A stretch of DNA of 64,000 nt, taken from NCBI RefSeq assembly GCF_013248995.1, contig NZ_JABRPK010000002.1:310001-374000 (forward strand). The letters are read 5' to 3'. A program made the position numbers and the translations under genes. Below, one piece after another: positions 49,518 to 57,497 of this stretch. The notes below the pieces were generated by a model that saw only the letters and a program-made list of their open reading frames with translations, ran no database searches and was not told the origin of the DNA. Origin of the DNA: Frigoribacterium sp. VKM Ac-2836. GTDB lineage: Bacteria > Actinomycetota > Actinomycetes > Actinomycetales > Microbacteriaceae. Within the stretch, counting starts at the first letter, position 1; every line of letters begins with the position of its first letter.

Positions 49518-50240
49518 TCAGTGCCGCAGAGCCGGCCCGTGGCCGGGCAGCACGACCCGCGCCCCTCGGTCGACCAGTCGGCCGTAGGTGCGCCCCGCCT
49601 CGGCGAGGTCGGAGTGGAAGATCGGGTGAAGCATCTGCACGCCCTCGAGCCGCGAGGTCGGGTGGCCGGTGACGAGGGCGTCGCCGGTGATCAGCACGTC
49701 GTCGTCGGGCAGCGCGAAGACGGTGTGCCCGGGGGTGTGGCCCACGGCCGTCGTGGGGACGACGCGATGACCGCTGAACGTGCGGGTCACCCCGAGCTCG
49801 AGCGGCAGGACGTCGGCCACCGCCACGTCGCCCAGGCCGCCCGCGCGCACCGCGTGCAGGACCCAGCGGGCGAACCGGGGCTTGTACAGGTGCGGCAGCA
49901 CGTCGCGGACGCCGACCTGGTGCAGCTGTTCGCGCGTCACGTTCGGCACCTCGGCGGGTGCCGCGAGGACCTCGAACCGGTGTCGCCGGCGCAGGGCCGT
50001 GATCGTGCCGATGTGGTCGCTGTGCCCGTGCGTCACGAGCACCGACGTGAGACGCGCGTCGCCCTCGTTCGTCGCCGCCACCGCCCGCAGCGACGACTCC
50101 ACGAGGTCCAGGTCGGCCGGATACCCCGCGTCGACGAGCGTCAGGGTGCCGCCACCCACGAGGATCGTCCAGTTCGACGCCGGGCCCTCGACGAAATGCA
50201 CTCCCGGTGCGACCTCGACCGGGGCGCTGCTGCCCCTCAC
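49518..50240 (-). CDS. Metallo-beta-lactamase-fold hydrolase
   Basis: 240 residues. Metal motif [10 protein letters not shown], later [10 protein letters not shown] and [10 protein letters not shown], then PGHGPALRH at the end. It resembles MBL-fold hydrolases of the glyoxalase-II/lactonase type. It begins at GTG in a GTGA overlap with the allantoinase stop, so it belongs to the purine cluster; a specific reaction cannot be named, though hydrolysis of a ureide or thioester intermediate is possible. Confidence 0.82.
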   Translation of the reverse strand: MRGSSAPVEVAPGVHFVEGPASNWTILVGGGTLTLVDAGYPADLDLVESSLRAVAATNEGDARLTSVLVTHGHSDHIGTITALRRRHRFEVLAAPAEVPNVTREQLHQVGVRDVLPHLYKPRFARWVLHAVRAGGLGDVAVADVLPLELGVTRTFSGHRVVPTTAVGHTPGHTVFALPDDDVLITGDALVTGHPTSRLEGVQMLHPIFHSDLAEAGRTYGRLVDRGARVVLPGHGPALRH

Positions 50241-51631
50241 GAGGCGAGCCCCGGGTCGGGTCGGACGAGCAACCGCGCAGGAGGCGCGCTCGGCCCCGCC
50301 AGCCGGCCGCCCACCCACGTCGCCGCGACCTCGCCGAACAGGCGTGCGTGGTCGTACGCGGTCACGGGGTTGCGGTGCGAGAGGTCGTCGACGTCGATCG
50401 TCACGCGTGTCTCGGGGGCGAAGGCGACGAGGTCGGCATCGGCGCCGACGCCGATGCGTCCCTTCGTGGGCAGTCCAACGAGGGCTGCGGTGCCCCGCGA
50501 CATCCAGCCCACGACGCTCTCGAGGGCGATGCCCCGCTGACGGGCTCCCGTCCACACGGCGCGGAAGCTCAGCTCGAGGCCCGAGATGCCGCCCCACGCC
50601 ACGTCGAAGTCGCCGTGTGCGGCGTCGGGGCCACCGGCGAACTTCAGCTCGCGGGTCGACGGGGAGTGATCACTCGCGACGATGTCGATCGTGCCGTCGA
50701 CCAGCGCCTGCCAGAGCAGTTCGCGGTTGGCCTCGCCACGGATCGGCGGGCAGCACTTGAACTGCGTCGCGCCGTCGCCGATGTGCTCGGCGTCGAAGGT
50801 CAGGTAATGCGGGCAGGTCTCGACCGTCAGCCGCAAGCCCTCGGCCTTGGCGGCCCGGATGGCCTCGAGTGCCGTCGCCGACGAGAGGTGCAGCACATGG
50901 GCGCGCCCGCCCGTCGCACGGAGGGCCTCGATCACGTGCTCGATCGCCGTGCACTCGACCACGTCGGGACGCGAGCGGACGAAGGCGTCGTACGCCGCGC
51001 CTCCTGCCGGGGTCGCGGCCGCGGCCGCGGCCGCATCGAGCCCCTCGGGGTCTTCGGCGTGCACGATCAGCAGCCCGTCGAACTCGGCCAGCTCGGCCAT
51101 CGCCGCGTGCAGCTGCTCGGTCGACAGGTGGGGGAACTCGTCGACACCCGATGGGGACAGGAACGCCTTGAACCCGAAGACGCCGGCCTCGTGCAGCGCC
51201 CGCAGGTCGCCCGTGCCGAGGTTCGCCGGGATCGCCCCGCCCCAGAATCCGACGTCGACGACCGACTGCGGGCCGGCGGCGGCGCGTTTCTGGTCGAGGG
51301 CGTCGACGGTCGTCGTCGGTGGGATGCTGTTCAGAGGCATGTCGACGATCGTCGTGACACCGCCGGCGGCAGCGGCGCGAGTCGCGGTCGCGAACCCCTC
51401 CCACTCGGTGCGGCCGGGCTCGTTGACGTGCACGTGACTGTCGACGACGCCGGGCAGCAGCACCTGGTCGTCGGGCAGGGTCACGTCGACGGTGGCATCC
51501 ACCTCGTCGGCGTAGTCACCGATCGCGACGACCCGGCCGTCACGGACGACGACGCTCGCCTCGCGCCAGTCGCCGTCGACCAGCGCACGGCGGGCCCGGA
51601 CGACGAGGTCGTGCCGGTCGGTGTCAGGCAC
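50237..51631 (-). CDS. allB: Allantoinase
   Basis: 464 residues, cyclic amidohydrolase fold. Metal ligands: His66 and His68 in [10 protein letters not shown], carboxylated Lys155 in [10 protein letters not shown], two further His in IVHAEDPEG and ETCPHYLTF, and Asp in ASDHSPS. The set matches allantoinase rather than dihydroorotase or hydantoinase ([14 protein letters not shown]). It opens S-allantoin to allantoate for AllC. GTG start; 8-bp overlap with the DUF1275 gene before it. A reverse repeat copy at 50997 encodes PAGGAAYD. Confidence 0.93.
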   Translation of the reverse strand: MPDTDRHDLVVRARRALVDGDWREASVVVRDGRVVAIGDYADEVDATVDVTLPDDQVLLPGVVDSHVHVNEPGRTEWEGFATATRAAAAGGVTTIVDMPLNSIPPTTTVDALDQKRAAAGPQSVVDVGFWGGAIPANLGTGDLRALHEAGVFGFKAFLSPSGVDEFPHLSTEQLHAAMAELAEFDGLLIVHAEDPEGLDAAAAAAATPAGGAAYDAFVRSRPDVVECTAIEHVIEALRATGGRAHVLHLSSATALEAIRAAKAEGLRLTVETCPHYLTFDAEHIGDGATQFKCCPPIRGEANRELLWQALVDGTIDIVASDHSPSTRELKFAGGPDAAHGDFDVAWGGISGLELSFRAVWTGARQRGIALESVVGWMSRGTAALVGLPTKGRIGVGADADLVAFAPETRVTIDVDDLSHRNPVTAYDHARLFGEVAATWVGGRLAGPSAPPARLLVRPDPGLAS

Positions 51632-52409
51632 GAGCGGCCCCGTTCGCCCCGCTGGTCGCCGAGCGAGCCTCCTCGATGTCGCCCGAGCCCGAGGCGGCGG
51701 CCGCAGCCGCTGCCTCGCGTGCCTCGAGCTCGCGCCGCCGCTCACGCAGCAGGTGACCGGCCAGTGCGACGAGCAGCGTCAGCCCGCCCGCGACGCCCAT
51801 GCCGACGCCGATGTGCACCTGCAGCAGCAGGGCCCCGACGCCCGCCCCGGCGAGGATGAGCACCACGGCGAGCACCCGTCGTGGGAAGTTCTTGCCCGTG
51901 CCCCCGGCGAGCTTGGACTCGGACGCGAGGCCCACGATCGTCGACGTGACGACGACGGTCGTGACGTCGGCGACGGCGATCTTGCGGGCCGCAGCCGCCT
52001 GCAGTCCCATCGCGGCGCCGAGCAGACCGGTGATCGTGAAAGCCCACGGCGTGTTCTCTTCGGGAACGAAGAAGAACGTCGAGACGCCGAGCCCGAGCAG
52101 CACGCCGCCCGTCACCCCGAACGAGGTCGTGCTGCGGCCCGACCAGCCGGCCCGGCCGCCACGCAGCACCCGGCCACCGATCGCGGCACCGAGCAGGAAG
52201 GCGGCGAGGGCGACGATCGGCCCGACGATCGGAAGGCCGTCGGCCTGAGCGATGGCCATGCCCAGGATGACCACGTTGCCCGTCATGTTCGCGGTGAACA
52301 CCCGGTCGAGGCCGAGGTAGCCGACGGCGTCGATGATGCCGGTGGTGAACGTCAACGTCAGCATCATGACGAGGTGCATGCGCGCCTGGTTGCGGCGGAA
52401 TCTCTTCAC
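51624..52409 (-). CDS. DUF1275 (YoaK-like) membrane protein
   Basis: 261 residues, six or so helices. [34 protein letters not shown] is the signature of the DUF1275/YoaK family. AGAGGA before the GTG at 52409 supports the start. The C-terminal 35 residues are a charged, Ala-rich cytoplasmic tail with IEEARS. Function of the family is unknown; here it is the first gene of a unit with allantoinase, overlapping it by 8 bp, so a transport or accessory role in ureide use is possible. Confidence 0.82.
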   Translation of the reverse strand: MKRFRRNQARMHLVMMLTLTFTTGIIDAVGYLGLDRVFTANMTGNVVILGMAIAQADGLPIVGPIVALAAFLLGAAIGGRVLRGGRAGWSGRSTTSFGVTGGVLLGLGVSTFFFVPEENTPWAFTITGLLGAAMGLQAAAARKIAVADVTTVVVTSTIVGLASESKLAGGTGKNFPRRVLAVVLILAGAGVGALLLQVHIGVGMGVAGGLTLLVALAGHLLRERRRELEAREAAAAAAASGSGDIEEARSATSGANGAARA

Positions 52410-52604
52410 GGGGGTCCTCTGGTGCTCGGCGCCGCGGGACACGGCGGGGCGGGCGACTGCGGCGGCGTCGGCGCATCGGGTCTGCCGTCGATCGTATTGT
52501 CGGGGTGGCGTCGGGCGCGAACACCGGGCCGTCCCTGGGGACGGATGGAGGCGCGGTGCGGCTGGGGAGGAACGGTCCGGCCCGCCTGAGCCGGGAGGAC
52601 GTGA

Positions 52605-52680
52605 CGAACCCGACCGTCGCCCGGCGGCGGGGCGTGCCGAACCCGACCGTCGCCCGGCGGCGGGGCGTGCCGAACCCGAC
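52605..52680. repeat. 33-bp tandem repeat, 2.3 copies
   Basis: Two exact 33-bp units (52605-52637, 52638-52670) and the first ten bases of a third. Further along, 12-bp units based on CAGCGCCGA repeat at 52752-52795. Both lie in the 443-bp gene-free gap between the DUF1275 gene and the carboxylesterase gene. A minus-strand TACGAT at 52492-52497 may be the -10 box of the DUF1275/allantoinase unit. Confidence 0.85.
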
Positions 52681-52691
52681 AACGCCGAGCC

Positions 52692-52752
52692 GACACGCCG
52701 TCGCCGAGCGAAGGTGAGCGGCGTGTCGAGGGTCGACCGTCGCGATTTGCAC
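52692..52752. repeat. Second copy of the GTCGCGAT-N-TGCAC element
   Basis: GACACGCCG (52692-52700) pairs with CGGCGTGTC (52719-52727). The segment 52717-52752 matches 30677-30712 closely, sharing GAGCGGCGTGTCG and GTCGCGAT followed by TGCAC. Here the far left arm is absent. It lies 101 bp behind the carboxylesterase stop. Confidence 0.55.
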
Positions 52753-52852
52753 AGCGCCGAGGACAGCGCCGAACACAGCGCCGAGTGCAGCGCCGTGCGT
52801 GGAGGGGGAGGGGGCAGGCGGGGCGGGGCGGCGGGCGCGGGGAGGCTCGTGG

Positions 52853-54259
52853 TCAGCGGCGGTGGACGACCAGGGTGTCGGCGAGACCGGCCGTGGCGTC
52901 GGCGGCGACGGTGCCGGTGCGGGCGAAGTCGGCCCAGACCTGACGCACCTTGCGGCCACGGCGGTCGACGTCCTCCCAGGCGGTGCTGCCGATCAGGCGG
53001 GTGTGTCCCCAGGCCTCACGACCGCCGAGCAGCAGTGGCAGCTCGGTGATGTGGGCCGCACCGAAAGCCGTGCCCTCGGGCTCCCAGGTGAACTCGAAGG
53101 TCGAGACGCGCCCACCGGCGGCCCGGTGCCGCTCGGCGAAGGCCCGACCGGCCCGGTGGTAGACCGCCCTCGTCGTGGCGTCGATCATCACCCGCCGGAT
53201 GGCCCGGCCGACCACGGGCAGCCCGAACAGTCCCTGCAACAGTGGCGAGAACTCGGCGAAGACGGCGGTCTCGTCGGACGTGGCGCCGATCAGCAGGTCG
53301 ATCTCGGGTGCGACCTCACGCCAGGCGGCGTCGGCGTCGGGCTCGGCCGGCAGCGGTGCCCGGCCGTACTGGACGCCGAAGGCCATGCCGCCACGCAGTC
53401 CGAAGCGCTTGGCCGCACGCTCGGCCACGGATTGCCCCGCGAGCAGTTCGTCGAGCGGGGCGTCCGCATGGAGCGTGCCCACCGCCTCCGTCATCGCCCT
53501 CACCATGCGACGGCGCCCCCGCACGATGCCGAGCGGTGCGCTCTGCACGATGGCCCGGGCGAACAGCCCCCGGGTGCCCTCGCTGATCATCAGGTGCGCG
53601 ATCGCGTCACCGCCGGCCGACTGACCGAACAGGGTGATGCGCGAGGCGTCACCGCCGAACGCCTCGATCGTGTCGTGCACCCACCGGACCGCAGCGAGCT
53701 GGTCGAGCAGACCCAGGTTGGCGGGCACCTCCACGCCGTCGCCGAAGAACCCGAGCATGCCGAGCCGGTAGGTCACGGTGACGACGATCACCCTCTGCTC
53801 GGCGACCAGGGCGCGCGGGTCGTAGACCCGCAGATCACCCGCCCCCGACACGTACGAGCCGCCGTGGATCCACACCATCACCGGCACACGCTCGTCGGCC
53901 GGAAGGTCGGCGGGCAGGGTGATCGACAGACGGTGGCAATGCTCGTCGTCGACCATGCCGACGGCGGCTCCCTCGATCAGGGCGTCGAGCCCGGGTGACG
54001 CCACCTGCGGAGACGCGGGGGCGCGGTCGAACGCGAGCAACGGCGACGACCACGGGGTGACCGGACGCGGCGGCTCGAACCGGTCGGCCTCGGCGTAGGG
54101 CACGCCGAGCACCCGGACGACGTCGCCGTCGACTCGGCCCACGACCCGGCCCGAGGGGGTGTCGAACTCGCGTCTCGCGGCACGGTCGTCGGTGTCGACC
54201 ACGGGCTCGCCCGGGGTGGTCGGCGTGCTGGCGGTCGATCGAGGAGCGTCCTGGGTCAC
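52853..54259 (-). CDS. Type B carboxylesterase
   Basis: 468 residues. The oxyanion loop is VMVWIHGGSYVSGAG and the nucleophile elbow is FGQSAGGDAIAH; a late HITELPLLLGG region supplies the His. No signal peptide, so it is cytosolic. It is a little shorter than the family's usual 500. It hydrolyses carboxyl esters; substrate unknown. It lies alone between the purine cluster and a divergently transcribed DUF1653 gene. Confidence 0.88.
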   Translation of the reverse strand: MTQDAPRSTASTPTTPGEPVVDTDDRAARREFDTPSGRVVGRVDGDVVRVLGVPYAEADRFEPPRPVTPWSSPLLAFDRAPASPQVASPGLDALIEGAAVGMVDDEHCHRLSITLPADLPADERVPVMVWIHGGSYVSGAGDLRVYDPRALVAEQRVIVVTVTYRLGMLGFFGDGVEVPANLGLLDQLAAVRWVHDTIEAFGGDASRITLFGQSAGGDAIAHLMISEGTRGLFARAIVQSAPLGIVRGRRRMVRAMTEAVGTLHADAPLDELLAGQSVAERAAKRFGLRGGMAFGVQYGRAPLPAEPDADAAWREVAPEIDLLIGATSDETAVFAEFSPLLQGLFGLPVVGRAIRRVMIDATTRAVYHRAGRAFAERHRAAGGRVSTFEFTWEPEGTAFGAAHITELPLLLGGREAWGHTRLIGSTAWEDVDRRGRKVRQVWADFARTGTVAADATAGLADTLVVHRR

Positions 54260-54299
54260 CCGACCATCGTGCCCCTCCCGTCCCGTCTAGGCTCGCGGG

Positions 54300-54521
54300 A
54301 TGACCGCCCCCACCCCTCCTGCGCCCGGGTTCTACCGCCACTTCAAGGGTGGGCGCTACGAGGTGCTCGGCACGGCTCGCCACAGCGAGACCGACGAACC
54401 CCTGGTCGTCTACCGTGCGCTCTACGGCGAGCAGGGGCTGTGGGTGCGGCCGCTCGCGGCCTGGTCCGAGCGCGTGCGGCGCGAGGGGCATGACGGCCCG
54501 AGGTTCGAGCCCGAGGCCTGA
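54300..54521 (+). CDS. DUF1653 protein
   Basis: 73 residues, full length for the family. PGFYRHFKGGRYEVLGTARHSETDEPLVVYRALYGEQGLWVRP matches DUF1653, a small single-domain protein of unknown function. TAGGCT (54288-54293) ends 6 nt before the ATG and no ribosome-binding site is seen, so it is probably leaderless. The gap after it carries a CCCACCCGA tandem stretch and a dispersed repeat copy at 54557. Confidence 0.88.
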   Translation: MTAPTPPAPGFYRHFKGGRYEVLGTARHSETDEPLVVYRALYGEQGLWVRPLAAWSERVRREGHDGPRFEPEA

Positions 54522-54624
54522 CCGCCGACCCGCCCGACCCACCCGACCCACCCGGACGAGGAGGCGCGGGCCGGGTCAGCGAAGTCACAGCCGGTTGATA
54601 GCCGCGCGGCCGGACACTCGGCTC

Positions 54625-55878
54625 ATGAAGTTCTCACGTCGCTCCCAGCGCCCCCAGGGTGCAGCCACAGACGGGGGCGCCACGGATGACGCGACCCGCG
54701 CCGCCGCACCGACCTCGGACACCGCCCTCGCGGGTGACCCGACCCGCGCCTCCTCGCCCGGAGCCGCGCCGCGCGGAGCCGCGCTGCCCGGAGCCGCGCT
54801 GCCCCCGGGCATGCTGATCGCAGGTGCCTGGGCCTGGCGTCTGCTCGCGGTCGCCGCCGCGCTCGCGGTGCTCTTCTGGTTGATCGCCACGCTCGAGGAG
54901 ATCGTCGTCCCGCTGTTGATCGCGATCCTCGTGTCGGCGTTCCTCGTGCCGGTCGCGGGGTTCCTGCGCCGGCATCGCTGGCCGCGCTGGCTCGCCATCG
55001 TGGCGGCCCTGCTGGCCGGGGTGATCGTCGTCGGCGGGCTCGTGCTGCTCGCCGTGACGCAGATCCGTGCCGGGCTGCCGCAGATCGAGAGGCAGTCCGT
55101 GGCGCAGTACGACCAGCTGACGACCCTGCTGCAGGGGCCGCCGCTGAGCCTCACGAACGCCGACGTGAGCGGCTACCTCAAGGACGCCCAGAGCGCCCTG
55201 CAGACCGAGAGCAAGACGATCCTCAGCGGCGTGCTGTCGATCGGCACCGCCGCCGGCCACCTGCTGGCCGGAGGCCTGCTGACCCTCTTCGCGACGATCT
55301 TCCTGATGATCGACGGTCGGGGTGTGTGGGCCTGGACGGTCCGTCTGTTCCCGAAGGCGGCCCGCCCGGCCGTCGACGGGGCGGGGCAGGCGGGCTGGCA
55401 CACGCTGACGTCGTTCGTCCGCGTGCAGATCGTCGTCGCCGCGGTCAACGCGGTCGGCATCGGCCTGATCGCGTTCTTCCTCGGACTGCCCCTCGCCGTG
55501 CCGATCGCGATCCTGGTGTTCCTGGCGTCGTTCATCCCCGTGGTCGGCGCGATCGTGACCGGGGCGCTCGCGGTGATCGTCGCCCTGGTCTTCGCCGGGC
55601 CGATCCAGGCGGTCGTCATGCTGGCCGGCGTGCTGGTCGTGCACCTGCTCGAAGCCCACGTGCTGCAGCCGTTGGTCATGGGGTCGGCCGTCCGGGTGCA
55701 CCCGCTCGCGGTCGTCTTCGCCGTGGCGGGCGGGTCGTACGTGGCCGGCATCCCGGGTGCGCTCTTCGCCGTCCCGACGGTGGCCGTGCTCAACGTCATG
55801 GTCGAGTACGTGGCGACGGGGGCGTGGCGTCGATCGCGCGTCGCGGCCGACGTCGTCGAGGCGCCCGAGGCGTCGTGA
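54625..55878 (+). CDS. AI-2E family (PerM-like) transporter
   Basis: 417 residues with about eight helices in the usual pattern: two near residues 65-150, a long extracellular segment, then a cluster ending in the conserved GAIVTGALAVIVALVF, LEAHVLQPLVMG and GGSYVAGIPGALFAVP. N-terminal 60 residues are Ala/Thr-rich with a 15-bp internal tandem and a repeat copy (54741). The family includes an E. coli exporter of autoinducer-2, but most members are uncharacterised. luxS lies 21 kb away. Confidence 0.85.
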   Translation: MKFSRRSQRPQGAATDGGATDDATRAAAPTSDTALAGDPTRASSPGAAPRGAALPGAALPPGMLIAGAWAWRLLAVAAALAVLFWLIATLEEIVVPLLIAILVSAFLVPVAGFLRRHRWPRWLAIVAALLAGVIVVGGLVLLAVTQIRAGLPQIERQSVAQYDQLTTLLQGPPLSLTNADVSGYLKDAQSALQTESKTILSGVLSIGTAAGHLLAGGLLTLFATIFLMIDGRGVWAWTVRLFPKAARPAVDGAGQAGWHTLTSFVRVQIVVAAVNAVGIGLIAFFLGLPLAVPIAILVFLASFIPVVGAIVTGALAVIVALVFAGPIQAVVMLAGVLVVHLLEAHVLQPLVMGSAVRVHPLAVVFAVAGGSYVAGIPGALFAVPTVAVLNVMVEYVATGAWRRSRVAADVVEAPEAS

Positions 55879-56255
55879 TGGCGGGCTGCTGACCCACCGG
55901 GCCCGCACCTCCTTCGCTGGGATGAGGGTCGCGCGGGTCGATGTCATCCGCTGGACCGATGCGCCGGACTGCGTGGTTCGACAGTCGACTGTGTGGTTCT
56001 ACTCAGGAAGTGTCTGCATACTCGTCACTTCGCCCGGGCGCGTGCGCCCCTCCCGAACGAGCACCGACTCGATCGGGCAGCCGCGGCGGACGAGTCGGGG
56101 CCCCACGGCCTCGCGAGACCGACACCGACCTGTCACGGCCCCTCGCCCCGTTGCGTGGAGATCTGCCACCCGCGAGCGCTTCGAGCGTGCGGTGCGGCGC
56201 CGCCGTGTGCGCCCCGCCCGTCCGGAGGCGCGGGTCGGCCGAACACGAGGACCAC
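55879..56255 (+). other. Gene-free leader region before the secreted transglycosylase-like gene
   Basis: 377 bp without a credible gene. TGCATACT (56015-56022) looks like an extended -10 box, which would give a leader of about 230 nt. CGACTCG (56069-56075) pairs with CGAGTCG (56092-56098). A dispersed repeat copy at 56224 ends 15 bp before the start codon. Long leaders of actinobacterial wall hydrolases often carry c-di-AMP riboswitches, but I could not find that consensus. Confidence 0.4.
56224..56240 (+). repeat. Dispersed repeat copy, GGAGGCGCGGGTCGGCC
   Basis: Copy of the window-wide motif in the leader of the transglycosylase-like gene, 15 bp before its ATG. It includes a GGAGG string but is too far upstream to be the likely ribosome-binding site, which is GAGGA next to the start. 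Confidence 0.7.
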
Positions 56256-57149
56256 ATGACCCCCGAGAACACCCCTGCCACCGACGAGAACTCCGTGGTC
56301 ACCGAGGCTCCCGCCACGCGCCGCTCGCTCGCAGCCGGCCGCCGTCGCTCCGCCCGCCGTCGACTGTCACTGATCGGTGGCGTCGCCGCGGTCGCTCTCG
56401 TCGCGGGCACCGGCTTCGCGGTCACCTCGATGTCGGCCGCCGGCGCGGACACCATCTCCGCCGAGCAGCATGCGTCCGACGTCAAGCAGCAGAAGGCCGA
56501 CATCGCCACGTCGCTGGCACAGGCCAAGGCGCGCTCCACGATCCAGATCGCGAACCAGGTCGTGGCCTCGACCTCGGGCAGGACCGACGCCAGCGAGCTG
56601 CAGACTCAGGTCGCCTCGCTCGCGGACTACGAGAAGCTCGACGCCTCGACCCTGAACGCCCGTGTCGAGAAGACCGCGCTCTCGGCACAGACCGTCCAGA
56701 CAGCCGCCGCCGAGGCCGACCGCCAGGCCGCTGCCGCTGCCGCCGCCGCCCAGGCAGCCGCCGAAGCCCAGGCCGCTGCCGAGGCGAAGGCCGCCGCCGA
56801 GGCAGCCGCTGCTGCCGAGGCCGCGCGTGCCGCCGCCGACAACTCGGTGGCCGGGGCCAAGGCCACGGCCCAGTCGCTCGCGTCGTCGCAGTACGGCTGG
56901 GGCAGCGACCAGTACTCGTGCCTCGTCTCGCTCTGGACCAAGGAGTCCGGCTGGAACTACAAGGCCTACAACCCCAGTGGCGCGACCGGCATCCCGCAGG
57001 CACTGCCCGGCAGCAAGATGGCCTCGGCAGGCAGCGACTGGGCGACGAGCGCCAAGACGCAGATCACCTGGGGCCTCGGCTACATCAAGTCGGTCTACGG
57101 CACGCCCTGCGGTGCCTGGTCGCACTCGCAGTCCGTCAACTGGTACTGA
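56256..57149 (+). CDS. Secreted lysozyme-like (SLT/aggregation-promoting-factor type) protein
   Basis: 297 residues. An Arg-rich cytoplasmic start and one hydrophobic segment (about 39-65) direct export or anchoring. Residues 70-205 are predicted coiled coil ending in an Ala/Glu-rich stretch of 50 residues. The C-terminal 85 residues form a lysozyme-like domain (CLVSLWTKESGWNYKAYNPSGATGIPQALPG) with the catalytic Glu in TKESGW. It likely cuts or binds peptidoglycan during growth. GAGGA before the ATG at 56256 sets the start. A GTCGCACC palindrome lies 22 bp after the stop. Confidence 0.85.
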   Translation: MTPENTPATDENSVVTEAPATRRSLAAGRRRSARRRLSLIGGVAAVALVAGTGFAVTSMSAAGADTISAEQHASDVKQQKADIATSLAQAKARSTIQIANQVVASTSGRTDASELQTQVASLADYEKLDASTLNARVEKTALSAQTVQTAAAEADRQAAAAAAAAQAAAEAQAAAEAKAAAEAAAAAEAARAAADNSVAGAKATAQSLASSQYGWGSDQYSCLVSLWTKESGWNYKAYNPSGATGIPQALPGSKMASAGSDWATSAKTQITWGLGYIKSVYGTPCGAWSHSQSVNWY

Positions 57150-57170
57150 CGGGAGCAGCCCGGGTCTCGG

Positions 57171-57236
57171 GTCGCACCACCTTCTGGACGTCGCACCACG
57201 AACCTTCGTGGTGCGACGTCCAGTTCGTGGTGCGAC
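57171..57236. repeat. GTCGCACC-family palindrome, copy 4
   Basis: Perfect outer arms GTCGCACCAC (57171-57180) and GTGGTGCGAC (57227-57236), and perfect 18-bp inner arms (57185-57202, 57205-57222) around a 2-nt loop. It lies between the convergent transglycosylase and lipoprotein genes, where it could terminate both. Confidence 0.8.
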
Positions 57237-57257
57237 GGTGCGACGAAGGTGTGGCCG

Positions 57258-57497
57258 CTAGTTCTGCGGGGGGATGGTCTGCCGGTCGGTGGGTTTGTCG
57301 GTCGTGACGGGCATGGGGAGCGGGCTGGGGGTCTCGGGCGTCGACGACGGGCTGACGCTCGGGCTGACGGTCACCACGGGGTCGTCGTCGTCACCCCCGC
57401 AGGCCGTCAGCACTCCCAAGGCGAGGACCGTCGTCACGGCAGCCGCCCCCACACGAGCGGTCGTCGTCAGCAGCGTTCGCGTCGTCGTCGTCCCCAT
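57258..57497 (-). CDS. Small lipoprotein in the bacteriocin operon
   Basis: 79 residues. Signal peptide with lipobox LTAC (Cys33), then an acidic GGDDDD patch and a Ser/Thr/Pro-rich tail. No known domain. It is the last gene of the bacteriocin operon, and its first 107 bp overlap the end of the ABC ATPase gene in another frame. A small surface lipoprotein in this place could serve as an immunity factor; that is a guess from position only. Confidence 0.6.
   Translation of the reverse strand: MGTTTTRTLLTTTARVGAAAVTTVLALGVLTACGGDDDDPVVTVSPSVSPSSTPETPSPLPMPVTTDKPTDRQTIPPQN

Noticed and set aside
52605-52680. CRISPR-like array or integron attC
   Set aside because: Two exact 33-bp units are adjacent without spacers, and no integrase or cas gene is present.
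55879-56255. c-di-AMP (ydaO) riboswitch before the transglycosylase-like gene
   Set aside because: The context fits, but I could not find the conserved blocks; only a generic hairpin is seen.
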